This document shows positions 34,699 through 42,918 of a stretch of 57,702 nt of DNA, one piece after another. Within the stretch, counting starts at the first letter, position 1, and every line of letters starts with the position of its first letter. The stretch spans positions 1-57,702 of the forward strand of contig NZ_CABTXF010000005.1 of assembly GCF_902488755.1 (NCBI RefSeq), in the 5' to 3' direction. Under the pieces are notes generated by a model, which made no database searches, had not been told where the DNA came from, and worked only from the letters and a program-made list of their open reading frames with translations. A program made the position numbers and the translations under genes. The stretch comes from an uncultured Murdochiella sp. GTDB taxonomy: Bacteria; Bacillota; Clostridia; Tissierellales; Peptoniphilaceae.

Positions 34699-35811
34699 AT
34701 GACAGAAGTGATCGGCGTTCGTTTTCAACGCTCCGGTATAATCACCTATGCCAATCCGCAGGGTGAAGTCGTCGCGAAGGATGAAAATGTCATCGTTGCA
34801 ACCGATCGTGGTGTTGAATACGGAACGATTTGTATAGAGAATATTACGCTTCCGGAGGAGTTGCTTCCGCCGGCAGTGGCGTCGCTCGTGCGAAAAGCGA
34901 ATGAAGCCGATGCGGAAACCATGACAGAAAACGGCCGTCTTGCCCAGGATGCGCTGGCAATTTGCGCCATAAAAATTGAGGAACACGGTTTGGCAATGAA
35001 GCTCGTAGATGCGGAGTATACCTTTGACCGTGATAAACTGATTTTTTATTTCACAGCAGAAGACCGTGTAGATTTTCGTTCCTTGGTGCGCGATCTTGCC
35101 CAAAGTTTTCATACCCGCATAGAATTGCGTCAGATTGGGGTGCGAGATCAGGCAAAGATGATTGGCGGTTTGGGACAGTGCGGACAACCGGTGTGCTGTC
35201 GTCGCTACATGCGCGATTTTGTGCCGGTATCCATAAAAATGGCAAAAACACAGGGGCTTTCGCTGAATCCGACGAAGATTTCGGGCGTTTGCGGACGACT
35301 CATGTGCTGCCTCAACTACGAACAGGATCATTATCTGCGCAATACCAAGCGTGTTCCGGCAAAGGGAACACTGGTTTTGACCGAAGACGGTCAGGGGTAT
35401 GTGGTCGATCGAGATGTTTTGCAAACGCGCGTTCGCGTGCATGTATACAAGGCGGATGGTTCCGAAGACGAGAAGTATTATGCGGTTAGTGCCATTGAAG
35501 TGCTGGCAAAGCGTAAAAAAGGACAGCCCCGTCCCGAATTGCGCGATGAGCGTGATTTGGAAGAACATGAATTTATTCCCGAAGGGCAGAAGATGCCGTC
35601 GGAGCAATCGGATTCCCAAAATCTGCAGAATAATGAAGCACCGATGCCATGCTGCTGCGGAAACTGTGCTTCTTCGTCCCAAAACAATGCCGTAGTGGTG
35701 ATGACATCGGAAGGGGATACAGCGGCAACCGCTGAATCTTCCTCTCCGGAGCGTTACGCCCAAAAAGGGCGCGTCAAGGCGCGTCCCCGTCGAAGAGGAC
35801 GGCGGCGCTGA
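34699..35811 (+). CDS. ricT: RicT/YaaT PSP1-domain protein with C-terminal extension
   Basis: A 370-residue cytosolic protein. The PSP1 core contains the cysteine cluster GQCGQPVCCRRYM and GVCGRLMCCLNYE, which in the Ric complex of Bacillus binds Fe-S clusters and adjusts mRNA processing by RNase Y. Residues from about 275 onward are an extension: acidic, then a PCCCGNC cluster, then a Ser/Ala linker and an arginine-rich tail (KARPRRRGRRR). The Bacillus protein ends near 275, so the extra cysteines and basic tail are unusual. GTGGGG lies 10 nt before ATG and holB is 13 nt upstream. RicA and RicF genes are not in the window. Confidence 0.9.
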   Translation: MTEVIGVRFQRSGIITYANPQGEVVAKDENVIVATDRGVEYGTICIENITLPEELLPPAVASLVRKANEADAETMTENGRLAQDALAICAIKIEEHGLAMKLVDAEYTFDRDKLIFYFTAEDRVDFRSLVRDLAQSFHTRIELRQIGVRDQAKMIGGLGQCGQPVCCRRYMRDFVPVSIKMAKTQGLSLNPTKISGVCGRLMCCLNYEQDHYLRNTKRVPAKGTLVLTEDGQGYVVDRDVLQTRVRVHVYKADGSEDEKYYAVSAIEVLAKRKKGQPRPELRDERDLEEHEFIPEGQKMPSEQSDSQNLQNNEAPMPCCCGNCASSSQNNAVVVMTSEGDTAATAESSSPERYAQKGRVKARPRRRGRRR

Positions 35812-35814
35812 TTC

Positions 35815-35843
35815 TTGACAGGGCTTTGGGGAATGACTATGAT
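35815..35843 (+). promoter_or_regulatory. Strong promoter of the ferredoxin gene
   Basis: TTGACA (35815-35820), a 17-bp spacer and TATGAT (35838-35843) start only 4 nt after the ricT stop. A small hairpin GACAGC-GTAG-GCTGTC lies in the leader. Confidence 0.88.
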
Positions 35844-35899
35844 AATTTTGTGACAGCGTAGGCTGTCGATGGAGTAAATTTCTTGGAGGAGGATGAAAC

Positions 35900-36070
35900 A
35901 TGGCTTATGTAATTCATGATACGTGTATTGCTTGCGGCACCTGCATTGGCGAGTGCCCGGTCAGCGCGATTAGCGAAGGCGATATCTACGTAATCGATGC
36001 AGATGCTTGCATTGACTGCGGATCTTGCGCCGGTGCTTGCCCGACAGGCGCCATCGAACCGGAAGCCTAA
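35900..36070 (+). CDS. 2[4Fe-4S] ferredoxin
   Basis: A 56-residue clostridial-type ferredoxin, a low-potential electron carrier for anaerobic metabolism. Two complete CxxCxxCxxxCP motifs are visible: CIACGTCIGECP near residues 10-21 and CIDCGSCAGACP near 37-48. Each holds one 4Fe-4S cluster. GGAGGAGG lies 7 nt before ATG. The gene has its own consensus promoter and its own terminator, so it is an insulated, probably highly expressed single gene placed between ricT and rsmI. Confidence 0.96.
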   Translation: MAYVIHDTCIACGTCIGECPVSAISEGDIYVIDADACIDCGSCAGACPTGAIEPEA

Positions 36071-36079
36071 GCGCAGACA

Positions 36080-36109
36080 GGAGGTGCTCAATGAGCACTT
36101 CCTTTTTTT
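36080..36109 (+). terminator. Ferredoxin terminator
   Basis: GGAGGTGCT pairs with AGCACTTCC (one G-T pair) over a 5-nt loop, followed by seven T. Confidence 0.9.
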
Positions 36110-36134
36110 ATGCCCAAATCCGCGTTTTAGGAGG

Positions 36135-36170
36135 AACGCATTCTGTGCTTCCTTAACAGGGTGCGTTTTT
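36135..36170 (+). terminator. Second terminator-like hairpin ahead of rsmI
   Basis: AACGCA-tt-CTGT pairs with ACAG-gg-TGCGTT over a 9-nt loop, running into TTTTT. It sits 35 nt before the rsmI start, so it may act as an attenuator or a backup terminator. Confidence 0.6.
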
Positions 36171-36204
36171 CGTGTAGACCATCTCTACCGGAAAGGAGGA
36201 AACG

Positions 36205-37062
36205 ATGACCGATGTGCATGTATCGAAAAAGGGAGCAGGAATGCTCTATCTTGTGCCGACCCCTATTGGCAACCGACGGGACATGACGCTTCGTGCCTTG
36301 GACGTACTGCGCAAGGCCGATGTCATTGCGTGTGAAGATACGCGCCATTCTGTTTTGCTTCTCGAATCCTACGCCATTCATCGTCCGCTTCTTTCCTACC
36401 ACCAACATAATGAACAGGCGCGCGCAGAGGAGTTGTTGAGGCGCGTGCAGCAGGGGGAGCATGTGGCGGTGATTTCGGATGCTGGTATGCCCGGCGTTTC
36501 CGATCCGGGTGGTGTATTGGTGGGCAAGGCGATTGCCAAGGACATTCCCTATACGGTACTTCCGGGCGCATCGGCGGTGCCGGTGGCAGCGGTGGCTGCC
36601 GGACTCGGCGATGGACGTTTTGCTTTTTTCGGTTTTTTGCCACGAAAAGGCAAAGCGCGTGAAGAGATGCTAAAGCTGTTGGATACTTTTCCTCTTGCCG
36701 CCATTTGCTACGAATCGCCCCATCGCATTCGTCAAACATTGGCAGAACTTGGCGGACGCTGGAAAAACCGATCTTTTGCCGTTCTTCGGGAATGGAGCAA
36801 GCAGTATGAAGAAATTCTGCATTTTACCGGCGAAGAAGCGCAAACGGCAGAGATAACGGAAAAAGGCGAATTTGCCGTAGTGATTGCCCCTGCTGAAGAG
36901 CCTTCCTCTTGGAAGGATGAAGAGGTCATCGAAGCCTTGAGGGAGAAAGAGGAACAGGGACTTTCCGCAAAAGCGGCGATGAAAGAGGTGATCGCGCTTT
37001 CCGGCAGAAGCCGCAACGAGGTTTATCAGCTGCGGGAAGCGTCGCGCGGCAGCCATTCATAG
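36205..37062 (+). CDS. rsmI: 16S rRNA (cytidine-2'-O)-methyltransferase
   Basis: A 285-residue SAM-dependent methyltransferase that modifies C1402 of 16S rRNA at the 2'-O position. The tetrapyrrole-methylase-like fold is marked by LVPTPIGNRRDMTLRALDVL, CEDTRHSV, the SDAGMPGVSDPG loop and FGFLPRKG. The C-terminal helical domain ends with a SGRSRNEVYQL motif. AAAGGAGGAAAC supports ATG 36205; an in-frame ATG at 36241 would remove twelve residues that are not conserved. It belongs to the same ancestral cluster as tmk-darA-holB-ricT, here split by the ferredoxin gene. Confidence 0.94.
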   Translation: MTDVHVSKKGAGMLYLVPTPIGNRRDMTLRALDVLRKADVIACEDTRHSVLLLESYAIHRPLLSYHQHNEQARAEELLRRVQQGEHVAVISDAGMPGVSDPGGVLVGKAIAKDIPYTVLPGASAVPVAAVAAGLGDGRFAFFGFLPRKGKAREEMLKLLDTFPLAAICYESPHRIRQTLAELGGRWKNRSFAVLREWSKQYEEILHFTGEEAQTAEITEKGEFAVVIAPAEEPSSWKDEEVIEALREKEEQGLSAKAAMKEVIALSGRSRNEVYQLREASRGSHS

Positions 37063-37108
37063 GTAGGTTTATTTTTGAATAACCGTTTTAGCACGGAAAT
37101 AATCGTGG

Positions 37109-37155
37109 AAAAAGGGACGAATTGTTACATTATTGTAATAAATCGCCCCTTTTTT
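37109..37155 (+). terminator. Terminator after rsmI
   Basis: AAAGGGaCGA pairs with TCGcCCCTTT, with an inner TTACA/TGTAA helix, followed by a T-run. Confidence 0.8.
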
Positions 37156-37176
37156 GCGCAAAAAACGGGTTTGCGT

Positions 37177-37205
37177 TTGCAAAGAAATAAGAACGTCTCT
37201 ATAAT
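37177..37205 (+). promoter_or_regulatory. Promoter of the YabE-like gene
   Basis: TTGCAA (37177-37182), a 17-bp spacer and TATAAT (37200-37205). The roughly 125-nt leader contains the hairpin TTTTCGGAT-ctcgacc-ATCCGAAAA around 37257-37281. Confidence 0.7.
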
Positions 37206-37337
37206 GGGAAAGAATTTAGTAACAAAAAGATTACAAAGATAACAGCGCCGTTACCATTTTCGGATCTCGACCATCCGAAAAGGACTGACCATCCTGTGGT
37301 ATCGAGCGTCCTCGCTGACCACGAGGAGGGAGGCAAC

Positions 37338-38303
37338 ATGAACAAAAAACACGCAGCAAAGCGACGTGCGCTTTTTTTGGCGGGCGTCTTGACGTTGAGC
37401 GCCATTACCGGCGGTATTGTCTACGCGCAGCGTCCGAAAACCGTACATCTCAATTATAATGGAGAAGCCATCGAGCTGGTTACCAACAAAGAAACGCTGA
37501 GAGAAGCGCTTGCCGATGCACAGTTGGCGGACTTGGAAGATGCTAAGCTCAGCGTAGAGATGGACGATGATGTCTTTGATGGAATGCACTTACAAATCAA
37601 GACGAAAAAGACCGTTACTCTCCATGACGGCGAAAATCGTCAGACCAAGGTCACCTATGCGACGACGGTGGGGGATTTTCTGGAAGAAAATGACATTGCT
37701 GTCGATCAGGATGACGTCATTTCTCCGGCGCGTTCCGAAGCGTTGCATAATGACGATACCGTACATGTGGATCACATTGAGACGCGCATGATTATTGACA
37801 ACCAAGCGATTCCGTTCAAGACGAAGACCAAGGAAACTGACGAGATGAACATCGGTGAAACCAAGGTGAAGAAAGCCGGCGTTGCCGGAAATCGGCAGAC
37901 AGTGACGAAGATGGTGCTCAAAAATGGCAAGACCGTTGAAAAAGTAGTTCTTTCCGACACTGTCACCAAGAAAGCGGAAGAGGAAGTCGTACTGAAGGGC
38001 ACGCACGATCCTTCGCCGACCAGCCCGATGCTGTATACGCTGGGCGAGTTTCAATTCCAAGGGGTTGTTTACTATTCCGATTACAAATACACGTACTATT
38101 CCCAGAGCGTATTGCCCGGCGGTGGACTTTCCATTCCCGGTCGCCATGTCAACGCCAACGGGTACGTTTGCGATGGAGACGGCTACATCGTCTTAGCAGG
38201 CAGTGCTCCGCTCGGCACGGTATATCCCACGCCGTTCGGTCATTACGGAAAGATTTATGACCGTGGAACGAGTGGTAACCATCTGGATGTTTACGTGCAA
38301 TAA
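37338..38303 (+). CDS. YabE-like cell-wall protein: ubiquitin-like repeats, G5 and 3D domains
   Basis: A 321-residue secreted protein with an uncleaved-looking N-terminal membrane segment (about 8-30). DUF348 ubiquitin-like repeats follow (VHLNYNGEAIELVTNKETL and VTLHDGENRQTKVTYATTV), then a G5 domain (about 155-225). The C-terminal domain resembles 3D domains of Rpf/MltA-type wall hydrolases: acidic residues in CDGDGYIVL, IYDRGTSG and HLDVYV occupy the three Asp positions. The usual DTGG reads DRGTSG, so it is a divergent 3D domain. Family members remodel peptidoglycan, as in resuscitation-promoting factors. ATG 37338 follows GAGGAGGGAGGC. It has its own promoter and terminator. Confidence 0.85.
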   Translation: MNKKHAAKRRALFLAGVLTLSAITGGIVYAQRPKTVHLNYNGEAIELVTNKETLREALADAQLADLEDAKLSVEMDDDVFDGMHLQIKTKKTVTLHDGENRQTKVTYATTVGDFLEENDIAVDQDDVISPARSEALHNDDTVHVDHIETRMIIDNQAIPFKTKTKETDEMNIGETKVKKAGVAGNRQTVTKMVLKNGKTVEKVVLSDTVTKKAEEEVVLKGTHDPSPTSPMLYTLGEFQFQGVVYYSDYKYTYYSQSVLPGGGLSIPGRHVNANGYVCDGDGYIVLAGSAPLGTVYPTPFGHYGKIYDRGTSGNHLDVYVQ

Positions 38304-38351
38304 GCGGTATTGAACGGCGAATCGTTCTGGAATTGGCAGACGAAGCGTACT

Positions 38352-38380
38352 CCCACCTTGTAAACAAGGTGGGATTTTTT
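38352..38380 (+). terminator. Terminator after the YabE-like gene
   Basis: CCCACCTTG pairs perfectly with CAAGGTGGG over a 4-nt TAAA loop, followed by ATTTTTT. Confidence 0.93.
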
Positions 38381-38443
38381 GTGCGAAAAAATGGTACGAT
38401 GGGTAAAGAAAAATCGGCATTTCCGGAAAAAGGGGGGATAAGT

Positions 38444-39121
38444 ATGCAGTACGAAATAAAAGGGGATAATTTTCCCGTGGTCATTTGTCAGTTATCGAAT
38501 GGCGAACAGATGTTCACGGAAGCGGGCTCCATGGTGTGGATGACGCCGAACATGGAGATGTCCACGTCCGGTGGCGGCGGCTTAGGAAGTATGTTTTCCC
38601 GTGCGCTGTCGGGTGAAAATCTTTTTCAAAACATTTATAAGGCGCGTGGAGACGGTATGATTGCATTCGGCTCCAGTTTTCCGGGAAGAATCTTAGCCAT
38701 TCCGATGGAAAATGGGAGAGAAATCATTTTGCAAAAACGGGCATTTCTTGCTGCCGAAAGCGGCGTGCAGCTGGCGATGCATTTTCAACAAAAATTAGGT
38801 GCCGGCTTTTTTGGCGGCGAGGGCTTTATTATGCAGCGTGTTTCCGGAAACGGTATGCTCTTTGTTGAAGTGGATGGCGAGTACATTGAATATGAACTGC
38901 AGAGCGGTCAGCAGATGATCGTGGACACCGGCAATGTTCTTGGTATGGAAGGCAGTGTTTCGCTGGATATTCAACAGGTTAAGGGGATGAAGAATAAGCT
39001 GTTGGGCGCAGAAGGCTTTTTCCATACCGTATTAACGGGCCCCGGAAAAATCTGGCTCCAGACGATGCCCATTTCGGGGTTGGCAGGTGCGATCGCGCCT
39101 TTCCTTCCATTAAGAAATTGA
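38444..39121 (+). CDS. AIM24/TIGR00266-family protein
   Basis: A 225-residue soluble protein of the AIM24 family, a beta-rich fold related to tryptophan RNA-binding attenuation protein. Glycine-rich blocks are visible (TEAGSMVWMTPNMEM, SGGGGLGSMFSR, then FGSSFPGRILAIPM and FIMQRVSGNG). The bacterial role of the family is not established. AAGGGGGG lies 6 nt before ATG 38444; an in-frame ATG at 38333 would read through the upstream terminator and is rejected. It appears monocistronic. Confidence 0.85.
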   Translation: MQYEIKGDNFPVVICQLSNGEQMFTEAGSMVWMTPNMEMSTSGGGGLGSMFSRALSGENLFQNIYKARGDGMIAFGSSFPGRILAIPMENGREIILQKRAFLAAESGVQLAMHFQQKLGAGFFGGEGFIMQRVSGNGMLFVEVDGEYIEYELQSGQQMIVDTGNVLGMEGSVSLDIQQVKGMKNKLLGAEGFFHTVLTGPGKIWLQTMPISGLAGAIAPFLPLRN

Positions 39122-39274
39122 GAAATATAATGCGGACGGGTCGGACGCCTTTTTTCGACTTGCCGAAGTCGCATCCGATTCCGTTCGCTTCTTCGGCAAT
39201 CCGATGCGCTCCGTCGTGCTCTGTTCACAGACAGTCGCCGGTGTCTCGTCGCATTCCGTTCCCCGTGGCGGTTC

Positions 39275-39304
39275 TTGACACCACGACTGCGAAATCGGTA
39301 TCAT
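39275..39304 (+). promoter_or_regulatory. Promoter of the glmM-cca-degV operon
   Basis: TTGACA (39275-39280), an 18-bp spacer and TATCAT (39299-39304). It lies 22 nt before the glmM start codon, so the leader is short. Confidence 0.75.
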
Positions 39305-39325
39305 GAAGCGATAAGGGAGGTAGCC

Positions 39326-40726
39326 ATGAAATACTTTGGAACAGACGGCTTTCGCGGAGAAGCGAATCAGTCGTTAACCGCGATACACGCGATGAAAATT
39401 GGACGATATCTCGGTGCGCATTTTCTGAAATTACAGAAAGAAATGCGCGTATCTCTCGGCGCAGGGCATAATATGCCCGAATGGGCAGAAGAAAAACGGC
39501 CGTGCATTGTGATAGGCAAAGACACGCGCCGCTCAAGTTATATGTTGGAAAATGCTTTGGCAGCCGGCATCACATCCAGTGGATGCGATGTCAATCTCAT
39601 GCACGTTACGACCACGCCTTCCGTTTCCTATGCGGTGCGCGCGGATAATTTCTGCTGCGGTATTATGATTTCCGCCAGCCATAATCCGTTTTATGACAAT
39701 GGCATTAAAATCATCAACAGCGCCGGCGGAAAAATGGAAGAGGAACTGTTAGAAGAAATCGAACGGTATATCGACGCCGAAACCGACGACTTGCCTCTTG
39801 CCGAGCGTGGAGAAATCGGCATGGTGGAGGATTATTCCCGTGGACGCAATCGCTATATCGGCTATCTGATTCAGACGGTGCGTCGTTCGTTTAAGCGGAT
39901 GCGCGTAGGATTGGATTGCGCAAATGGCGCATCTTTTACGGTTGCCAAAAACGTCTTTGACGCTCTTGGAGCAGAGACGCATGTGATTCACGACCATCCC
40001 AACGGCCTCAACATTAACTTAGATTGTGGATCCACCCACATGCAAAGTCTGGTCGATTTGGTAAAGGCGCAAAAGCTTGATTGCGGTTTTGCTTTCGATG
40101 GCGACGCGGATCGCTGTATTGCGGTGGATAATCACGGCAAAGTGGTGGACGGTGACGCAATTCTTTACATTTGCGGAAAAGAAATGAAGGCGAATGATGC
40201 GCTTCCGGGCAATACCGTTGTGACGACCATTATGTCCAACTTTGGCTTGTATAAAGCATTTGAACGGGCAGGCATTGACTATGTCAAAACGCCTGTTGGC
40301 GATAAAAATGTTGCTGCGGAAATGTTTGAACACGGGTATGCTCTCGGTGGAGAGCAATCCGGACACATCATCTTTTCCAAATATGCCACTACTGGCGACG
40401 GTGTATTAACGGCGATTCGTCTGGCGGAAATTATGGTGGAAAACAAAACCGATCTTGCTTCGTTGCATCAAGATTTGATTCACTATCCGCAAGTGTTGCG
40501 TAATCTAATGGTGGAAGATAAAGAAGGCGCTCTGGCAAATGAAAAAGTGCAGCGTGCGATTGCTGAGGCAAATCGCGTTTTGGGCGAAGAAGGACGCAGT
40601 GTGGTGCGCGCTTCGGGCACAGAACCGCTGATTCGCGTGATGGTGGAGCATCTTGATAATGACTTGTGTGTTGATATGGCAGACCATATTGTACAGGCGT
40701 TTCGCGATGAAGGGTTCACCGCATGA
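39326..40726 (+). CDS. glmM: Phosphoglucosamine mutase
   Basis: A 466-residue alpha-D-phosphohexomutase converting glucosamine 6-phosphate to glucosamine 1-phosphate for UDP-GlcNAc and peptidoglycan. The N-terminus is KYFGTDGFRGEAN. The phosphoserine loop is ISASHNPFYDNGIKI. The Mg-binding loop is DGDADRCIA, the sugar loop GEQSGHI, and the phosphate-binding loop RASGTEPLIRVM. AAGGGAGG precedes ATG 39326; an in-frame ATG at 39275 falls inside the promoter. cca overlaps its stop by ATGA. Confidence 0.95.
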   Translation: MKYFGTDGFRGEANQSLTAIHAMKIGRYLGAHFLKLQKEMRVSLGAGHNMPEWAEEKRPCIVIGKDTRRSSYMLENALAAGITSSGCDVNLMHVTTTPSVSYAVRADNFCCGIMISASHNPFYDNGIKIINSAGGKMEEELLEEIERYIDAETDDLPLAERGEIGMVEDYSRGRNRYIGYLIQTVRRSFKRMRVGLDCANGASFTVAKNVFDALGAETHVIHDHPNGLNINLDCGSTHMQSLVDLVKAQKLDCGFAFDGDADRCIAVDNHGKVVDGDAILYICGKEMKANDALPGNTVVTTIMSNFGLYKAFERAGIDYVKTPVGDKNVAAEMFEHGYALGGEQSGHIIFSKYATTGDGVLTAIRLAEIMVENKTDLASLHQDLIHYPQVLRNLMVEDKEGALANEKVQRAIAEANRVLGEEGRSVVRASGTEPLIRVMVEHLDNDLCVDMADHIVQAFRDEGFTA

Positions 40727-42024
40727 ATTTTCCGGACGAGGCACTTCTCGTCTTGCACCGTTTAGAGGATGCGGGTTATGAAGCCTGGATCGTAGGCGGC
40801 GCAGTACGCGATGGGCTGATGGGGAATACCGCTTCCGATATCGATTTGGCGACCAATGCGACGCCGGAACAGATTGAGAACGTATTTTTTGCCGAGCACA
40901 CGCTGGATGTGGGCAAATCGTTTGGCACCATTCGCGTGGTAATGCCCAAAGCAGTATACGAAGTAACGACGTTTCGGGCGGAAAGGGACTACCGTGACGG
41001 TCGTCATCCGCAGGAAGTTCGCTATTCGCAGCATTTAGAAGAAGATTTGAAGCGGCGTGATTTTACGATGAATGCGATGGCGTGGCATCCCAAACGGGGG
41101 CTTCGCGATCCCTTTGGTGGCGAGCGGGATTTGCGGCAGGGGCTTCTGCGTGCGGTCGGCTGTGCCGAGGAACGTATTGCAGAAGATGCCTTGCGTATGC
41201 TTCGTGCCGTGCGTTTTGCGTCTCGCTTTCAGTGGACAATGGAGTCTTCTTTGAAGGAGACTATTCAAGCGCAGCATGAACGCATTCGCTTTGTGTCGAT
41301 AGAACGCTGCTATGAAGAGTTGGAGCGTATGTTGACGGGAAAACATCCCGATCAGGCGCTTGTTTTATTGGAAGAAACGGAACTTTGGGTGTCCCTTTTT
41401 GGCGAACAATCGGAGAAGGGCAAAGAGATGTCGCTTTCACTAAACGAGGTATGCATGCCTTTTCTTTGCACCTTGCCGCCCATTCCTGCCCTGCGTTGGG
41501 CTGCCTTGGGTTTCGGCTGCTCTTTTGCTTCCTCGGACGAGGAAGCGGCACTTCGAATGGTGCGCATCGATGGCATTTTACGCCGATTAAAAACGTCTAC
41601 TCGTTTACGGGAAGAAGTACGCCTTCTTCTTCGAGAGGCATATCGTCCGTTACCGGAGACGCTCGCGGATACAAAACGTTTGATGGGGCGAACAAAACCA
41701 CTGCACCACGATCTTCTTACTTTTCTTCACGCCGCAAGCGAGACGCTACCTATATCCTCGCAGGAAAGAGAGAAGCGTCTTTCGACGGTTTTGCGCGTCG
41801 AGAAAGAAATACACTTTGTTGAAGAACACCATTTGCCCGTGGAGCAGAAGGATCTTGCCCTTGGCGGGGCGGATCTCCTTGCCATGGGGATGAAACCCGG
41901 AAAGCCGGTGGGCGAAATGCTATCGTGGCTTTTAGAACAGGTAATTGACGGAAACGTGAAAAACGAGGCTTCTGTATTAGCCGGTGCGGTTCGACAGAAG
42001 AGGGAAGAAGGAGAGCGCGAATGA
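40723..42024 (+). CDS. cca: CCA tRNA nucleotidyltransferase
   Basis: A 433-residue class II nucleotidyltransferase that builds or repairs the 3' CCA of tRNA. The head domain shows IVGGAVRDGLMG, then SDIDLATNATPEQ with the two metal aspartates, then RRDFTMNAMAWHP and the neck motif EDALRMLRAVRFASRF. The C-terminal part is helical and divergent; an HD domain is not evident. It starts by ATGA overlap with glmM and is itself overlapped by degV, so all three genes are translationally linked. Confidence 0.93.
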   Translation: MNFPDEALLVLHRLEDAGYEAWIVGGAVRDGLMGNTASDIDLATNATPEQIENVFFAEHTLDVGKSFGTIRVVMPKAVYEVTTFRAERDYRDGRHPQEVRYSQHLEEDLKRRDFTMNAMAWHPKRGLRDPFGGERDLRQGLLRAVGCAEERIAEDALRMLRAVRFASRFQWTMESSLKETIQAQHERIRFVSIERCYEELERMLTGKHPDQALVLLEETELWVSLFGEQSEKGKEMSLSLNEVCMPFLCTLPPIPALRWAALGFGCSFASSDEEAALRMVRIDGILRRLKTSTRLREEVRLLLREAYRPLPETLADTKRLMGRTKPLHHDLLTFLHAASETLPISSQEREKRLSTVLRVEKEIHFVEEHHLPVEQKDLALGGADLLAMGMKPGKPVGEMLSWLLEQVIDGNVKNEASVLAGAVRQKREEGERE

Positions 42025-42848
42025 AAAGAATCGTGGTGACGGATTCCAGTTGCGACATGAATGACGCTTTAGCAAAAGAGATCGCGATTCAACGTGTTCC
42101 CTTTGCGCTGACCTGCAACGGTAATCATTATATCGACGACGGAAACATGGACATTGATGCGTTTTTGGCGGATGTGGATGCGTCGGATACGGTCGCGCAA
42201 AGTGCCGCCATGTCTCCACAGCATTTCCTGGATGCCGCAGGCGATGCCGAGGAAGTGTTTTTCTTAACGATTTCCGGAAGATTGAGTAGCGCAAATAACA
42301 GTGCTGAAATCGCCGCTCGTGAATTGCGTGAGGAGGGCAGAAAAGCCCACGTTTTCGACAGCAAGGCGGCAGCGGCAGGCGAAAGTGCCTATCTGTTTCG
42401 CTTGCATCAATTGATACAGCAAGAATTATCTTTCGAGGAAATTTTGGCGAAAGAAGAAGAGATTGCCCAAACCAACCACACCTATTTTGTGTTAAACAAT
42501 TATGGAACGCTCATGAAATCGGGACGTTTGCTGCGCCTCGCCGGCAACATTCTCACCACCCTTTCGGTTCGTCCGATTTGCTGTGGCGTAAATGGAGACA
42601 TTGGCTTAAAGTCCATTGCGCGTGGCATGGATCGCGCGGTGATGCGTATGGCGGAACACATTGCAGCAGAAGAGGTTCCGTTTGCCGAGCGAACGCTCTT
42701 TATCACCCACATTCGGGACGCGGAAAGAGCGGAACAAGTGAAACGGGAAATTCTTGCCCGCGCGCCCTTTGGACGGGTGGAAATCGTAGAAGGCGGAGGA
42801 CTCAATGCGTGTTATGCGAACCGGGGTGGCATCGTGGTTGGCTTTTAG
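42021..42848 (+). CDS. DegV-family fatty-acid-binding protein
   Basis: A 275-residue DegV protein; members bind fatty acids and some (FakB) present them to the FakA kinase. The sequence shows IVVTDSSCDM at the N-terminus, a TVAQSAAMSPQHF block where members carry TSQPS, then TISGRLSSANNSAEIA and FDSKAAAAGE. The C-terminal domain ends GGLNACYANRGGIVVGF. ATG overlaps the cca stop (ATGA). No FakA/DAK2 gene is in the window, so a role in phospholipid synthesis is only inferred. Confidence 0.88.
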   Translation: MKRIVVTDSSCDMNDALAKEIAIQRVPFALTCNGNHYIDDGNMDIDAFLADVDASDTVAQSAAMSPQHFLDAAGDAEEVFFLTISGRLSSANNSAEIAARELREEGRKAHVFDSKAAAAGESAYLFRLHQLIQQELSFEEILAKEEEIAQTNHTYFVLNNYGTLMKSGRLLRLAGNILTTLSVRPICCGVNGDIGLKSIARGMDRAVMRMAEHIAAEEVPFAERTLFITHIRDAERAEQVKREILARAPFGRVEIVEGGGLNACYANRGGIVVGF

Positions 42849-42865
42849 TCGTCCCCTTCTCGTTG

Positions 42866-42874
42866 TGCTATAAT
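42866..42874 (+). promoter_or_regulatory. Extended -10 promoter for the tig-clpPX cluster
   Basis: TGCTATAAT is a consensus extended -10 45 nt before the tig start. No -35 match and no CtsR or CIRCE site is visible in this 70-nt gap. Confidence 0.6.
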
Positions 42875-42918
42875 GAGAAAATCTGATTGAAAAACAAAGC
42901 GTAAAGGAGTAATGAGGA

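Noticed and set aside
38310..38375. tRNA-like segment (TGGAATTGGCAGACG resembles a tRNA-Leu D-arm) before a stem with TTGTAAA
   Set aside because: No acceptor stem, T-arm or CCA context; the second stem plus T-run is an ordinary terminator.
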